Assembly (NCBI RefSeq): GCF_011043555.1
Contig: NZ_JAAKGS010000005.1
Span: 248,001 to 312,000, forward strand
From: Sphingobacterium sp. SGR-19
GTDB taxonomy: Bacteria > Bacteroidota > Bacteroidia > Sphingobacteriales > Sphingobacteriaceae
Reading direction: 5' to 3'
Length of the DNA: 64,000 nt
Shown: positions 34,464 through 44,108 of the stretch, in pieces
Position numbering within the stretch: position 1 is the first letter of the stretch
How the letters are laid out: every line of letters starts with the position of its first letter
The notes under the pieces: model-generated
The model's database searches: none
The model's input: only the letters and a program-made list of their open reading frames with translations
Told to the model about the DNA's origin: nothing
Program-made: the position numbers and the translations under genes

Positions 34464-36122
34464 ATGAAGATTAGTGTTTTAGTTAGTGCAGTGTTTTCTT
34501 GTTTTATCTTATCGCTTTTTGCTTTTGCTCCCGCTGATTTCAAAATCTCAAGCGATCAGTTTCAACTGCCGGTATTAAAAAAGAAAGCAAATAACCCCAT
34601 CATCCGAATTAATATTGTCTCCCCTTCGGAAGGTCGTAAGCTGACAGGCATCCGCTTGGATACAGAAGGGACAACAGATCTGAAAGATATCAAAGCAGCT
34701 CGTGTCTACTATTACGGGCAGGATACTCTTCCTGGGAATATGGAAACGACGAAGGCGATATTGGTTTCAACCACACATAATGTGGGCCGAGAGCTAAGGC
34801 TTGAAAGCGATCAACTTTTAAAAAAAGGGAACAACTATTTCTGGCTTTCTTATGAACTTAATGACGACGCAAACATTTTAAATTTTGTTGACGCTAGCTT
34901 GTTATCTGTTCAAATTGATGGGAAAAACAAGAGAGCCAATAAGAAGGATAATGGAATTAAGCAACGAATTGGGGTTGCCGTTCGGAAGCATAAGCAAGAT
35001 GCGGTACATACCTCCAGAATTCCGGGTTTGGCGCAAACAAATAAGGGAACGTTGATAGCAATATTTGATGCCCGTTACGACAGTGGTCGTGATTTGCAGG
35101 GACATATGGACATTGGCATTCATCGAAGTGAAGACAATGGAAATACATGGGAGCCCATACAGATCGTTATGGATATGGGGGAATGGGGTGGTTTGCCGGA
35201 GAAGTTTAATGGGGTTTCGGATGCGTGTATTCTCGTAGATAAAAATTCCGATGCGATTTATATCGCTGGTTTGTGGATGCATGGAGTGATCAATGCGGAG
35301 GGTAAATGGGTCGAGGATTTAAATGAACAAAGTGATGAGTGGAATCACCAGTGGCGGACGAAAGGTTCTCAGCCAGGATTCGGGGTGAAGCAAACTTCGC
35401 AATTCCTGATTGTAAAAAGTACCGACGACGGCAAAACTTGGTCGGATCCTATGAATATCACGGAGATGGGGAAGAAGGAAGAATGGTGGTTGTGGGCTCC
35501 GGCACCGGGCCAAGGAATTACCTTGAAAGATGGTACGTTGGTATTCCCAACCCAAGGAAGAGACGAAACCGGCGAAGCCTTTTCAAATATCACGTATAGT
35601 AAAGACGGTGGAAAAACTTGGAAATCCAGCAAACCCGCTGTGAATGAGTCGACTACTGAATGTATGGCCGTAGAGCTTTCCGACGGATCGATTATGTTGA
35701 ATATGAGAGCGAATTCAAATAAAGGACGAATAGATGATTCCAATGGACGAGCTATTGCTGTCACCAAAGATTTAGGTGAAAATTGGTCTGTACATCCTAC
35801 TTCGCATCGTGCTTTAATTGAACCTGTTTGTATGGCAAGCATCATTCGGCATGACTATAAAGCGGGCAGCAAGCACAAATCTGTCCTTTTATTTTCAAAT
35901 CCTGCGTCAAAGACAAAGCGGCATAACATGACTATTAAACACAGTTATGACGATGGGATGCTGTGGTCTGGAGCCGACTCCTCTCTGTTGTTGGACGAAT
36001 TTAACAGTCGAGGATATTCCTGCTTAACGAGTATAGATAATGAAACAATTGGAATTCTTTATGAGAGTAGTCAAGCGGATATGGTTTTCCAAGCTATTAA
36101 ATTAAAAGATATCCTTAAATAA
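34464..36122 (+). CDS. Exo-alpha-sialidase 3 with N-terminal carbohydrate-binding-like domain
   Basis: 552 aa with a type I signal peptide (LSLFAFAPA), so more likely periplasmic than lipidated. Residues about 30-160 form an extra beta domain (NNPIIRINIVSPSEGRKLTG...YFWLSYELNDDANILNFVD) as in Bacteroides sialidases such as the BT_0455 type. The propeller starts with SRIPGL (Arg185) and FDARYDSGRDLQGHMDIGIH, with Asp-boxes SEDNGNTW, STDDGKTW, SKDGGKTW. The ending GYSCLTSIDNETIGILYESS supplies the late Tyr/Glu. Third sialidase of one operon. Confidence 0.93.
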   Translation: MKISVLVSAVFSCFILSLFAFAPADFKISSDQFQLPVLKKKANNPIIRINIVSPSEGRKLTGIRLDTEGTTDLKDIKAARVYYYGQDTLPGNMETTKAILVSTTHNVGRELRLESDQLLKKGNNYFWLSYELNDDANILNFVDASLLSVQIDGKNKRANKKDNGIKQRIGVAVRKHKQDAVHTSRIPGLAQTNKGTLIAIFDARYDSGRDLQGHMDIGIHRSEDNGNTWEPIQIVMDMGEWGGLPEKFNGVSDACILVDKNSDAIYIAGLWMHGVINAEGKWVEDLNEQSDEWNHQWRTKGSQPGFGVKQTSQFLIVKSTDDGKTWSDPMNITEMGKKEEWWLWAPAPGQGITLKDGTLVFPTQGRDETGEAFSNITYSKDGGKTWKSSKPAVNESTTECMAVELSDGSIMLNMRANSNKGRIDDSNGRAIAVTKDLGENWSVHPTSHRALIEPVCMASIIRHDYKAGSKHKSVLLFSNPASKTKRHNMTIKHSYDDGMLWSGADSSLLLDEFNSRGYSCLTSIDNETIGILYESSQADMVFQAIKLKDILK

Positions 36123-36184
36123 AAACAAAAATTACTAAAAGCGTAAAATAATATAACGCTGTATGAAATAACAAACGAAATAGA

Positions 36185-37129
36185 ATGATAATGGGAAAAA
36201 TTACAGGATTGGTTGCGGCTACTTTTGCGGCCTATAATGAAAATGGTGAAGTTAATTTGGCGATTATTCCGCAGATAGTGGCAAAATTGATTGATGATGG
36301 CGTCTCGGGCGTGTTTGTCTGTGGAACAAACGGGGAAGGGCCAAATCTGACAGTCGAGGAAAGACAGGCAATCGTTGAAGCCTATGTGAAAGCGGCAAGT
36401 AAGCGGATTAAAGTGATCGTTCACGTTGGGCATAGTTCGATAAAAGAAGCGCGTAAATTAGCTGCGCATGCAGAACAGGTGGGGGCAGATGCTTTCTCTT
36501 CGGTCTCGGCTTTTTACTTTAAACCGGCGTCAGTGAAGGCTTTGGTGACAAGCTTAGCCGAAATTGCTTCTGCGGCCCCGAATACACCTTTTTATTACTA
36601 CAATATTCCCCATTTGACAGGCATATCCATGGATATGCTGGAACTCATAAAGCTGGCGGAAGAGATGATCCCTAACTTTGCGGGACTGAAATATACGGCG
36701 TCTACATTGCATGAATATGAGGCTTGCGTGAACTATAAAGATGGTAAATATGATGTCTTGTATGGTTTAGATGAAATGCTTTTAGGAGCATTGGCTGTAG
36801 GGGCGAAAGGAGCGGTGGGAAGTACATATACATTTGCCGCACCATTATATAACAAGATTATTGAAAACTTTGAAAATGGAAATATGGAAGAAGCCCGTAG
36901 ATTACAAATGGTTTCTATCAAAATGGTGCAATCTCTGGGTAAATTTTCGCCCATTCCAGCGCAGCGCGCCATCGTAGATATGGGCGGTTTTGAACTAGGT
37001 TCGTGCCGTTTACCATTGATTGGTCTAACATCGGAAGAAAGAAAAAGACTAAAGGAAGATTTGGAAGCAAAAGATTTTTTTAAGCAGGTAGATCAATGCA
37101 GAGAGACAGCTTCTGTGCTAAATCATTAA
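36185..37129 (+). CDS. nanA: N-acetylneuraminate lyase
   Basis: 314 aa, cytoplasmic, DHDPS/NAL-family TIM barrel. GTNGEG matches the substrate carboxylate-binding loop. Tyr139 in YYNIP and Lys169 in GLKYTA (Schiff-base lysine) are in the NanA positions (Tyr137/Lys167 if the second Met at 36191 is the start, close to the E. coli numbering). It splits Neu5Ac to ManNAc and pyruvate. The 62-nt gap before it has no obvious promoter. The next gene starts 4 nt after the stop. No ManNAc epimerase or kinase is in the window. Confidence 0.92.
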   Translation: MIMGKITGLVAATFAAYNENGEVNLAIIPQIVAKLIDDGVSGVFVCGTNGEGPNLTVEERQAIVEAYVKAASKRIKVIVHVGHSSIKEARKLAAHAEQVGADAFSSVSAFYFKPASVKALVTSLAEIASAAPNTPFYYYNIPHLTGISMDMLELIKLAEEMIPNFAGLKYTASTLHEYEACVNYKDGKYDVLYGLDEMLLGALAVGAKGAVGSTYTFAAPLYNKIIENFENGNMEEARRLQMVSIKMVQSLGKFSPIPAQRAIVDMGGFELGSCRLPLIGLTSEERKRLKEDLEAKDFFKQVDQCRETASVLNH

Positions 37130-37133
37130 TGCG

Positions 37134-38189
37134 ATGAAATTCTTTTATTTTATAAGTATAATCTTCTATATGGCAGTTACATCGGTTTATGCCCAGATAA
37201 ATATTTCCTTTAAATGGGACACATTGGCAAATGTGCCCGACGATATCGGTTTTGCGGGTTCTTTTGCAGGAATATGGAATAATACATTGATTGTTGCAGG
37301 AGGAGCAAACTTTCCTGATAGAGGTGCTCCCTGGACAGGTTCCAAAAAAGTATGGCATGATCAAATTTTTGCGTTGGATAGCCCGGACGGTGAATGGAAA
37401 GTTATCGGAAATTTACCGACTGCGTTAGGGTACGGTGTCTCGATTACATGTGATAAAGGATTGATTTTAATCGGTGGGAGCACGCATGAAAAGCATATAG
37501 CTGAGGTACGATTGCTTCAATATGATGGGAAGAATGTTACCTTTAAACATCTCCCTGACTTACCCAAGCCTGTAGCCAATTCGACAGGCGTGATCCTGAA
37601 TAATGTGGTATATGTATTGGGTGGTACGCTGGATCCTACATCGAAGGAAACGCAGAACAATTTTTGGTCTTTAGACCTCAATAAATCTGCGACAACATGG
37701 AAAGTGCTGGACTCTTGGCCTGGACCTTCGCGGATGCTTGCTATTGCGGGCGCACAGAATGGCGCAATTTATCTATTTAGCGGCACTCACCTGAAGAATG
37801 GTGATCGTGAGTATCTAAAAGATGCCTATAAGTACACAGTCGGGCGGGGCTGGGAAAGAATTGCCGATTTGCCACACGCGATCGTTGCGGCGCCTAGTCC
37901 GGCTTTTGCTGTAGGTAACGGCAACTTGGTCGTTTTTGGTGGGGATAGCGGTTCACAGATTGGAATAAATCCAAAAAAGGAGAAACATCAGGGATTTTCA
38001 AAAACTGTTTTGTCGTACAGTACAAAATATAATAATTGGACCGAGGTTGGCGTTCAACCCAGTGATGCAGCTGTAACTACACCATTAGTGGTATGGAATA
38101 ACAAAGCTATAATCCCTGGTGGTGAGATAAGGCCCTCGGTGAGAACAACAAAAGTTGTTGTCGCGGAAGCCATTAAAACCTCTGAATAA
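37134..38189 (+). CDS. nanM: Kelch-type N-acetylneuraminate mutarotase (NanM-like)
   Basis: 351 aa with a signal peptide (TSVYAQ), thus periplasmic. It contains kelch blades (LIVAGGANFPDRGAPW, GLILIGGSTH, VVYVLGGTLDP, AIYLFSGTHL, LVVFGGDSG, AIIPGGEIRPSVRT), typical of cyclically permuted mutarotases. NanM converts alpha-Neu5Ac, the anomer released by sialidases, to the beta anomer taken up by the cell. Its place between the lyase and the carrier supports this role; specificity is inferred. Confidence 0.85.
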   Translation: MKFFYFISIIFYMAVTSVYAQINISFKWDTLANVPDDIGFAGSFAGIWNNTLIVAGGANFPDRGAPWTGSKKVWHDQIFALDSPDGEWKVIGNLPTALGYGVSITCDKGLILIGGSTHEKHIAEVRLLQYDGKNVTFKHLPDLPKPVANSTGVILNNVVYVLGGTLDPTSKETQNNFWSLDLNKSATTWKVLDSWPGPSRMLAIAGAQNGAIYLFSGTHLKNGDREYLKDAYKYTVGRGWERIADLPHAIVAAPSPAFAVGNGNLVVFGGDSGSQIGINPKKEKHQGFSKTVLSYSTKYNNWTEVGVQPSDAAVTTPLVVWNNKAIIPGGEIRPSVRTTKVVVAEAIKTSE

Positions 38190-38258
38190 GTGCGTTCGCG
38201 ACACATGTACATGGCGATTCGCTAATGGTGGCATATTGCCGATTAAACAAATACGCTG

Positions 38259-39500
38259 ATGAAAAATTCAAAATATTACCCTTGGGTCGTTGTAGGCCTT
38301 TTGTGGATTGTTGCATTGCTCAATTACATGGATAGACAGATGTTGGCTACAATGCGACCCAGTATGGAAGCTGACATTGTTGAATTACAATCGGCTACAA
38401 ACTTTGGCCATTTAATGGCTATTTTCTTATGGATATATGGTTTTATGAGTCCTGTCGCGGGAGGTATAGCGGATAAATTCAATCGAAAATGGCTTATCGT
38501 GGGGAGTTTATTTGTTTGGTCTGGTGTAACTTTTGCCATGGGGTATGCGAATACTTTTCAACAGCTTTATTGGTTAAGAGCTGTCATGGGGGTAAGCGAG
38601 GCACTGTATATTCCTGCTGGACTTTCTCTCATAGCTGATTTTCATCAGGAAAAAACGAGATCCCTAGCTGTTGGTATTCATATGACGGGACTATATATGG
38701 GGCAGGCACTTGGAGGTTTTGGTGCGACGGTAGCAGAAGCGTTTACATGGCATACCGCATTTCGTGCCTTTGGGCTTATAGGAATAGTATATGCTATTAT
38801 CTTGATATTTTTCTTACGAGAAGCTAAATCTGCTGTTAATAGTATAAAGACTGCGCAAGAAAAGTTGGAGAAACAACGTCCGTTTGCCTTTAAAGCACTG
38901 GCTATATTGTTTACCAATATTTCCTTTTGGGTTATACTTTTTTATTTTGCCGTGCCAAGCTTACCTGGGTGGGCAACAAAAAACTGGCTTCCGACACTTT
39001 TTGCACAAAATCTAGATATTCCTATGTCTAGTGCGGGACCATTGTCGACGATTACAATTGCTGTTTCGTCCTTTATAGGGGTTATTTGTGGAGGGATTCT
39101 ATCCGATAGATGGGTACAACGCAATATAAAGGGTAGAATTTATACGAGTGCTATCGGCATTGCTTTAACGATTCCATCGTTATTGCTGTTAGGTTTTGGT
39201 CATTCGCTCTTTCATGTTGTCACTGCAGCCCTTTGTTTCGGTTTAGGATTCGGTATGTTTGATGCGAATAATATGCCCATCTTATGCCAGTTTGTGTCTT
39301 CAAAATATCGGGCAACAGCCTATGGGTTGATGAATATGGTCGGTGTTTTCTCCGGTGCATATATCACGGATTTTCTCGGACGATCTTCGGATGCGGGGCA
39401 TTTAGGAAAAGATTTTGCCACACTCGCAGGAATTGTCTTGATCGCGCTGCTGATCCAATTATATTTTCTCCGCCCTAAGGTGAACGATTATGTAGACTGA
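38259..39500 (+). CDS. MFS transporter, probable sialic acid carrier
   Basis: 413 aa with about 12 membrane segments. LNYMDRQMLATMRP at the N-terminus and the ACS-branch motifs (WLRAVMGVSEALYIPAGLSL, RSLAVGIHMTGLYMGQALGG) place it near NanT-like and hexuronate carriers. It is the last gene of the sialic acid PUL and the only inner-membrane carrier in it, so Neu5Ac uptake is the best guess. It is a distant paralogue of the carrier at 9153. Confidence 0.85.
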   Translation: MKNSKYYPWVVVGLLWIVALLNYMDRQMLATMRPSMEADIVELQSATNFGHLMAIFLWIYGFMSPVAGGIADKFNRKWLIVGSLFVWSGVTFAMGYANTFQQLYWLRAVMGVSEALYIPAGLSLIADFHQEKTRSLAVGIHMTGLYMGQALGGFGATVAEAFTWHTAFRAFGLIGIVYAIILIFFLREAKSAVNSIKTAQEKLEKQRPFAFKALAILFTNISFWVILFYFAVPSLPGWATKNWLPTLFAQNLDIPMSSAGPLSTITIAVSSFIGVICGGILSDRWVQRNIKGRIYTSAIGIALTIPSLLLLGFGHSLFHVVTAALCFGLGFGMFDANNMPILCQFVSSKYRATAYGLMNMVGVFSGAYITDFLGRSSDAGHLGKDFATLAGIVLIALLIQLYFLRPKVNDYVD

Positions 39501-39525
39501 GATGCCTTATTGCCAAAGAGACATG

Positions 39526-40650
39526 CTACTGCCCTTTGCCAAAAAGTTCCGTCCGCAAATCCTGATAGCTATGCAGTGTGGCTTCGGCATTATTGAAGTC
39601 GCTCTGCGTCATGTATATCTGGCCCAGCTTGTCCGCAATAGCCAGCTGGAGCAGTTTGTTATCCTCTGATTTAGCCAGTTCGTCCGCTTGCAGAAATTCC
39701 TTTTTTGCAACATTATAATTCTTTTGGACAAATTTGGAGGATGCCAGCATATATTCAATTTCCGCAAGCTCTCCGCTGAAGTTTTTGCTATTCGCCAGAT
39801 CTCGTGCCTGAATTAGAAACCACTGGGCTTCCGTATGTTTATTTTGTAACTGGTAAATTCGGGCTAAGGTTTGCCAAGCGATGATTTTTTGTTCGTAGGC
39901 TTTCGCCCGGTTTAGCAATGGAATAGCCTTGCGGATGATGTTGTTCTCCGCAGAACGGTAATCTTTGTCGTGTGCTTGAATAAGTGCTATTTTCAACAGG
40001 GAATTGGCCTGATCAATAATACTTTTCTGCTGCACAGCTGTTTTATAGTAAGCTTCTTGAAAATAACCTGCCTGTTGAATATTCTTGTCGTATAAATAAA
40101 TGTTGGCCAGATTATATTGAATAACAGCTACATCGGATGTGTTTGATGTTTTTTGCGCATGTTGAAGGGCACTTTGCAGCAAGTCTAGCGTTCGGGCGAT
40201 GGTTCCTTCTTTTAAGGATAACGATGCGTAAGTATGTAATAAACCGTAGGCTGCGTTATAATTGCCGCGCTCAACTTCCCGTTCTACCAATTCATTCCGC
40301 GCCAAAGCAGTACTGGGTAAAGGCGACAGTAAGTGCTGCACGTTCATTTCAGCACGTGTAGTTTTAAAATCCACCATCAATTCCTGAAAGTCAAGTGCTC
40401 TATCGATACTGTCTTGAAAGACTGTTTTTTCTTTGTACGAATCCGTCAGTAACTCCTCACGAGTTCGGGGAGCTGGAAGTACATATACCCGAGGTCCTAT
40501 GCCGTCAAAATCCGTATCGTATTTATTAATATAGCCCGCGGGATCCAATGCACCGTCGGCCTGCTGTGCTTGGGTATCAGTACTGAATCCTAGAACAAAT
40601 AATCCTATAATAATATAAATCAGACTCTTTTGATAGAGTTTCATGTGCAT
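39526..40650 (-). CDS. Secreted tetratricopeptide-repeat protein
   Basis: 374 aa with a signal peptide (GFSTDTQAQQ). About six TPR-like helical pairs run from residue 125 to the end (YNAAYGLLHTYASLSLKEG, AVIQYNLANIYLYDKNIQQA, IIAWQTLARIYQLQNKHTEA, LQLAIADKLGQIYMTQSDF). Such proteins mediate protein contacts in the periplasm; no partner can be named. The start could be Met 40650 or Met 40644. It is convergent with the MFS gene and has its own promoter. Confidence 0.8.
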   Translation of the reverse strand: MHMKLYQKSLIYIIIGLFVLGFSTDTQAQQADGALDPAGYINKYDTDFDGIGPRVYVLPAPRTREELLTDSYKEKTVFQDSIDRALDFQELMVDFKTTRAEMNVQHLLSPLPSTALARNELVEREVERGNYNAAYGLLHTYASLSLKEGTIARTLDLLQSALQHAQKTSNTSDVAVIQYNLANIYLYDKNIQQAGYFQEAYYKTAVQQKSIIDQANSLLKIALIQAHDKDYRSAENNIIRKAIPLLNRAKAYEQKIIAWQTLARIYQLQNKHTEAQWFLIQARDLANSKNFSGELAEIEYMLASSKFVQKNYNVAKKEFLQADELAKSEDNKLLQLAIADKLGQIYMTQSDFNNAEATLHSYQDLRTELFGKGQ

Positions 40651-40665
40651 TCCTTTCCTATTTTA

Positions 40666-40697
40666 CAAAGTTATAGCCTAATTTGCACATTCGCAAA
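40666..40697 (-). promoter_or_regulatory. Promoter of the TPR gene
   Basis: On the minus strand -33 TTTG (40697-40694) and -7 TAACTTTG (40673-40666) are separated by 20 nt; the ATG follows about 15 nt later. Confidence 0.65.
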
Positions 40698-40831
40698 TGG
40701 GGGGCTTTTCCCGCCGACATAAAATCTTTACACAATATCTCGCCGATTATTAAGTTATTTAAAAGTAAATTAATGTTTAACTTAGTAGTCTCAGGTCGTT
40801 AATTTTAGCGACCCTATTATTTTCTGCTTTG

Positions 40832-40886
40832 TTTTCAGTATTTTTATGGCATTCAAAATTTCGTTGTAAGTTTTGGATACTGAAAA
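40832..40886. repeat. Inverted repeat in the leader of the processing-protease gene
   Basis: TTTTCAGTAT (40832-40841) and ATACTGAAAA (40877-40886) are perfect inverse copies 35 nt apart, ending 12 nt before the ATG at 40899. A second small one, GGTCG/CGACC, lies just upstream. These may be leader hairpins or chance; the rest of the 242-nt gap holds only the TPR promoter. Confidence 0.3.
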
Positions 40887-40898
40887 GGAATATTGCGA

Positions 40899-43058
40899 AT
40901 GTATTTTAAAAAAATATCTTATATGTTTAAGAATATCGTATTTGGTCTGGCTTTAATTTCGTTTATAGCTTGTGGATCAAAACCCCGCGTGAGTTTGGAT
41001 GAAGAGGCGTTACAATTAAAACCTTCGGCACAGCATGAAGTGATTGCAGCCGAGGTTGCCAACCTATTGGAAAACTATAGTTATAAAAAAGTACCGATGA
41101 CAGATTCGTTGTCGCGGATTGTGTTCGCAAACTTATTGGAGTCGATGGATCAAGGACGTAATTACTTGTTACAGGCCGATATCGATGACTTCAAGCAATT
41201 TGAGAATACCGTTAGCCAAGATTTTAGAAAAGGCGATTTATCCGCACCGTTCTATATTTTCAATGTGTATTCCCAACGCTATTTGGAGGCAATGGAATAT
41301 GCGCTGACACAGGTAGATGCTCCCCATGATTTTGATGTTGATGAGAAATATGTGGCGTATAGGGAAAAACTTCCTTATTTTAAGAATGATACTGAATTAA
41401 AAGATCAGTGGAGAAAGCGTGTAAAATATGACTTGTTGAATTTACGGTTGACAAGTACCGACAAAGATTCCGTTGACGTAGAAAAACATAAGGAGACGTT
41501 GCGCAAACGCTACAAAAATCTCGTTAGCCAAGCAAAGCAAACCAATTCAAATGACGCATTTCAGCTTATAATGACTGCTTTGACAGATGCTGTTGATCCG
41601 CATACGACGTATTATAACCCTTCATTTGCACAAGCATTTAACGAAAGTATGTCCAATACATTTGAAGGTATCGGTGCGCGTTTGATGATGGAAAACGAAA
41701 TGGTCACTATCAAGGAGATTATTGCGGGAGGGCCGGCCTTTAAAGACAAAAGCTTAAATGTGGATGATAGAATTATCGGTGTAGCACAAGGAGAGGAAGA
41801 GTTCGAGGATATCATTGGCTGGCGTTTGGATGCAGCGGTAGCAAAAATTAAAGGACCAAAAAATACTATCGTACGATTGAAAGTGATTCCGGCAGGGCAA
41901 GAACTTACCGCACAACCGAAAATTGTAGCGCTGAAAAGAGATAAGATTGTTATCGAAGAAGAATCAGCAAAAAAGGAAATAAAGCAAGTTAAAGATGAAA
42001 ATGGAAAAACGTATAAGTTAGGGCTCATCAAATTACCAAAATTCTATATCGATTTCGAGGCGTACCGTCGTCGTGATCCAAACTATAAAAGTACGACAAG
42101 AGATGTCCGTCTGATTTTGGATACCCTTCGTCAGGAAAATGTAGATGCTGTTGTTTTAGATTTAAGAAATAACGGTGGTGGTTCGTTGCAGGAGGCTATC
42201 GAATTGACAGGATTATTTATTGACAAGGGGCCGATTGTTCAAGTGCGTGATGTGCGTGATCGGGTGGAAGTAGATAATGACAATGATCCGGGCGTGGCGT
42301 GGGACGGCCCGTTCGGTGTGTTGATCAATCGTTTTTCAGCATCTGCATCAGAGATTTTCGCCGGTGCTATTCAAGACTACGGTAGAGGTATCGTATTGGG
42401 AACGCAGTCTTATGGAAAAGGAACCGTGCAGTCCGCTATTGATATGTCGCGTTTTATCAGCGCAACTAATAAATTATTATTAAAAGCTAAAGGGCTGGAC
42501 AAAGATCCGGATACACCCAATGGTGCACCGGAATTCGGTCAGATTAACATTACGATGGGTAAATTTTATCGCGTAACAGGAAGCAGTACACAGCATAAAG
42601 GTGTGCTCCCCGATATTGCTTTCCCGACACAGTATACGGCAGAAAAATTCGGCGAGAGCTCAGAGCCATCGGCCTTGCCATGGGATCAGATTAAGCCCTC
42701 TAGCTTTACTGCGGTAGCGGATTTAACGGATTTAAAAGGTCAGCTTAAGGGAATCCACGAATTGCGTATGGAGAAATCCCCAGAGTATGCCTATCTTATG
42801 GAAGATATCGAGGAGTTCCAGAAGCTGGATTCCATCCAGGAAATTAGTTTAAACCAAGACAAGCTAAAACAGGAGCGGGAAAAGACAAGAGCTAAAAATA
42901 GAGCGCGCATTAATAAAGGATTAGAACTACGTGGACTTCCTTTGTGGAAAGAGGGCGAACCGCAGCCTAAAGCGGATTTCGACTTTATCTTAGACGAAAG
43001 TCTGAGTGTGATGGCGGATTATATACGACTTGGACAAACCAAGTTAGCAAAGAAATAA
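40899..43058 (+). CDS. Carboxy-terminal processing protease, Tsp/Prc type (S41A)
   Basis: 719 aa lipoprotein (FIACGSK). Domains in order: Tsp N-terminal helical domain (about 30-240), PDZ (about 240-335, MMENEMVTIKEIIAGGPAF), S41 protease core with NRFSASASEIFAGAIQDYGR (catalytic Ser) and SYGKGTVQ (catalytic Lys), then a long charged C-terminal domain. It degrades or trims periplasmic proteins at their C-termini. The start at 40899 was chosen over TTG 40893; Met 40923 would also preserve the lipobox. It ends at a bidirectional terminator. Confidence 0.93.
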   Translation: MYFKKISYMFKNIVFGLALISFIACGSKPRVSLDEEALQLKPSAQHEVIAAEVANLLENYSYKKVPMTDSLSRIVFANLLESMDQGRNYLLQADIDDFKQFENTVSQDFRKGDLSAPFYIFNVYSQRYLEAMEYALTQVDAPHDFDVDEKYVAYREKLPYFKNDTELKDQWRKRVKYDLLNLRLTSTDKDSVDVEKHKETLRKRYKNLVSQAKQTNSNDAFQLIMTALTDAVDPHTTYYNPSFAQAFNESMSNTFEGIGARLMMENEMVTIKEIIAGGPAFKDKSLNVDDRIIGVAQGEEEFEDIIGWRLDAAVAKIKGPKNTIVRLKVIPAGQELTAQPKIVALKRDKIVIEEESAKKEIKQVKDENGKTYKLGLIKLPKFYIDFEAYRRRDPNYKSTTRDVRLILDTLRQENVDAVVLDLRNNGGGSLQEAIELTGLFIDKGPIVQVRDVRDRVEVDNDNDPGVAWDGPFGVLINRFSASASEIFAGAIQDYGRGIVLGTQSYGKGTVQSAIDMSRFISATNKLLLKAKGLDKDPDTPNGAPEFGQINITMGKFYRVTGSSTQHKGVLPDIAFPTQYTAEKFGESSEPSALPWDQIKPSSFTAVADLTDLKGQLKGIHELRMEKSPEYAYLMEDIEEFQKLDSIQEISLNQDKLKQEREKTRAKNRARINKGLELRGLPLWKEGEPQPKADFDFILDESLSVMADYIRLGQTKLAKK

Positions 43059-43064
43059 CCTAAC

Positions 43065-43090
43065 AAGAGACGCGATTCATCGCGTCTCTT
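43065..43090. terminator. Bidirectional terminator between protease and rnhB
   Basis: A perfect 11-bp stem AAGAGACGCGA / TCGCGTCTCTT with a TTCA loop sits in the 46-nt gap between convergent genes; moderately T-rich flanks. Confidence 0.75.
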
Positions 43091-43104
43091 CTCGTTTATA
43101 TTCA

Positions 43105-43701
43105 TTAAAACAATTTCAGTTGGGGGTCGGTAACGCGGAATGTTTTTCTGTGATATGGACTGATACCGTGTTGTAAAATAGCGTTCCGGTGTTTAATCGT
43201 CGGATATCCCTTATTAGACAACCAATCGTAATGTGGAAATTCGTTTGCGAGATTGTGCATATATTCATCCCGATAGGTTTTCGCTAAAATAGAGGCCGCA
43301 GCGATGGACAAGTATTTTCCGTCACCTTTTATGATACACTGATGAGGTATGTCTTGATATGCTTTGAACCTGTTGCCGTCTACAATGATATACGCTGCTT
43401 TTGTTTGGAGTTGATCCAATGCGCGATGCATGGCCAAATAGGATGCATTTAAAATATTGATATTATCTATTTCCTGTGCCGAAACACTGGCTACGGCAAA
43501 ATCCAGAGCCTCTTTCTCAATGACGGAACGTAGAGACATTCTTTTCTTTTCCGAAAGCTGCTTGGAATCATTAAGCAATGTATTGCAGTAATCCGCGGGA
43601 AAGATAACGGCGGCGGCGAATACAGGTCCTGCTAAGCATCCTCTCCCCGCTTCATCACAACCCGCCTCCGTTACATCTCGCTGAAAAGTTGATAATAACA
43701 T
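43105..43701 (-). CDS. rnhB: Ribonuclease HII
   Basis: 198 aa from Met 43701 (the frame extends to 43746, but the added residues are atypical). [20 protein letters not shown] carries the Asp-Glu pair; the third and fourth acids are expected in [11 protein letters not shown] and [14 protein letters not shown]. The [10 protein letters not shown] motif is diagnostic. The enzyme removes ribonucleotides from DNA duplexes. The length is normal for the family. Confidence 0.95.
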   Translation of the reverse strand: MLLSTFQRDVTEAGCDEAGRGCLAGPVFAAAVIFPADYCNTLLNDSKQLSEKKRMSLRSVIEKEALDFAVASVSAQEIDNINILNASYLAMHRALDQLQTKAAYIIVDGNRFKAYQDIPHQCIIKGDGKYLSIAAASILAKTYRDEYMHNLANEFPHYDWLSNKGYPTIKHRNAILQHGISPYHRKTFRVTDPQLKLF

Positions 43702-44108
43702 CCTGCTAAAATACGAATATGATCGGAGTGTATGTAACGCTAACAAAAAAACTCCACTTTAAAATTTTGATGCGTCCCACTGCTCCGCACTTCTCTTGCA
43801 TCGAGAAAGTTTATTGCATAACCCCCTCCTTAACTTTAATTGTCGCATCCAGATGTTTGAGGTATGTAGAAACTCATTCTTAGTACTATCCATCATCTCA
43901 AATATCTGAAGCGACGCTTTTTTGCGCAACTTTTTTCTAAAAAAAGTTGCTTAAAGCAAACCTTCATTTTAGAAGCTGTTAACACGCCGCCCCTGGGGCT
44001 CTATGTAACATGTATGTGATATTCAATAAAAAAGCATTCTTGTTTTTTACTTTGCTGTGATTAACAAGTCTATACGTAAATCATTAATGAAGTTAATAAC
44101 AACTAACG
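43702..44108. other. 407-nt intergenic region with a strong hairpin
   Basis: No convincing gene. At 43926-43950 there is a hairpin GCAACTTTTTT-CT-AAAAAAAGTTGC, followed by mixed sequence; it may be a terminator remnant or a small repeat. At 43989-43999 there is GCCCCTGGGGC. Just before the next gene, TTACTTTG at about 44049-44056 is one base off the -7 consensus and could drive the gene at 44109. Confidence 0.5.

Noticed and set aside
38190..38258. CATGTACATG palindrome before the MFS gene as a third site of the sialic acid regulator
   Set aside because: The core is GT-AC without the 3-nt centre, and no promoter accompanies it; chance is more likely.
40832..40886. Inverted repeat before the protease as an operator
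   Set aside because: Arms are 35 nt apart and made of low-complexity bases; it is kept only as a low-confidence repeat.
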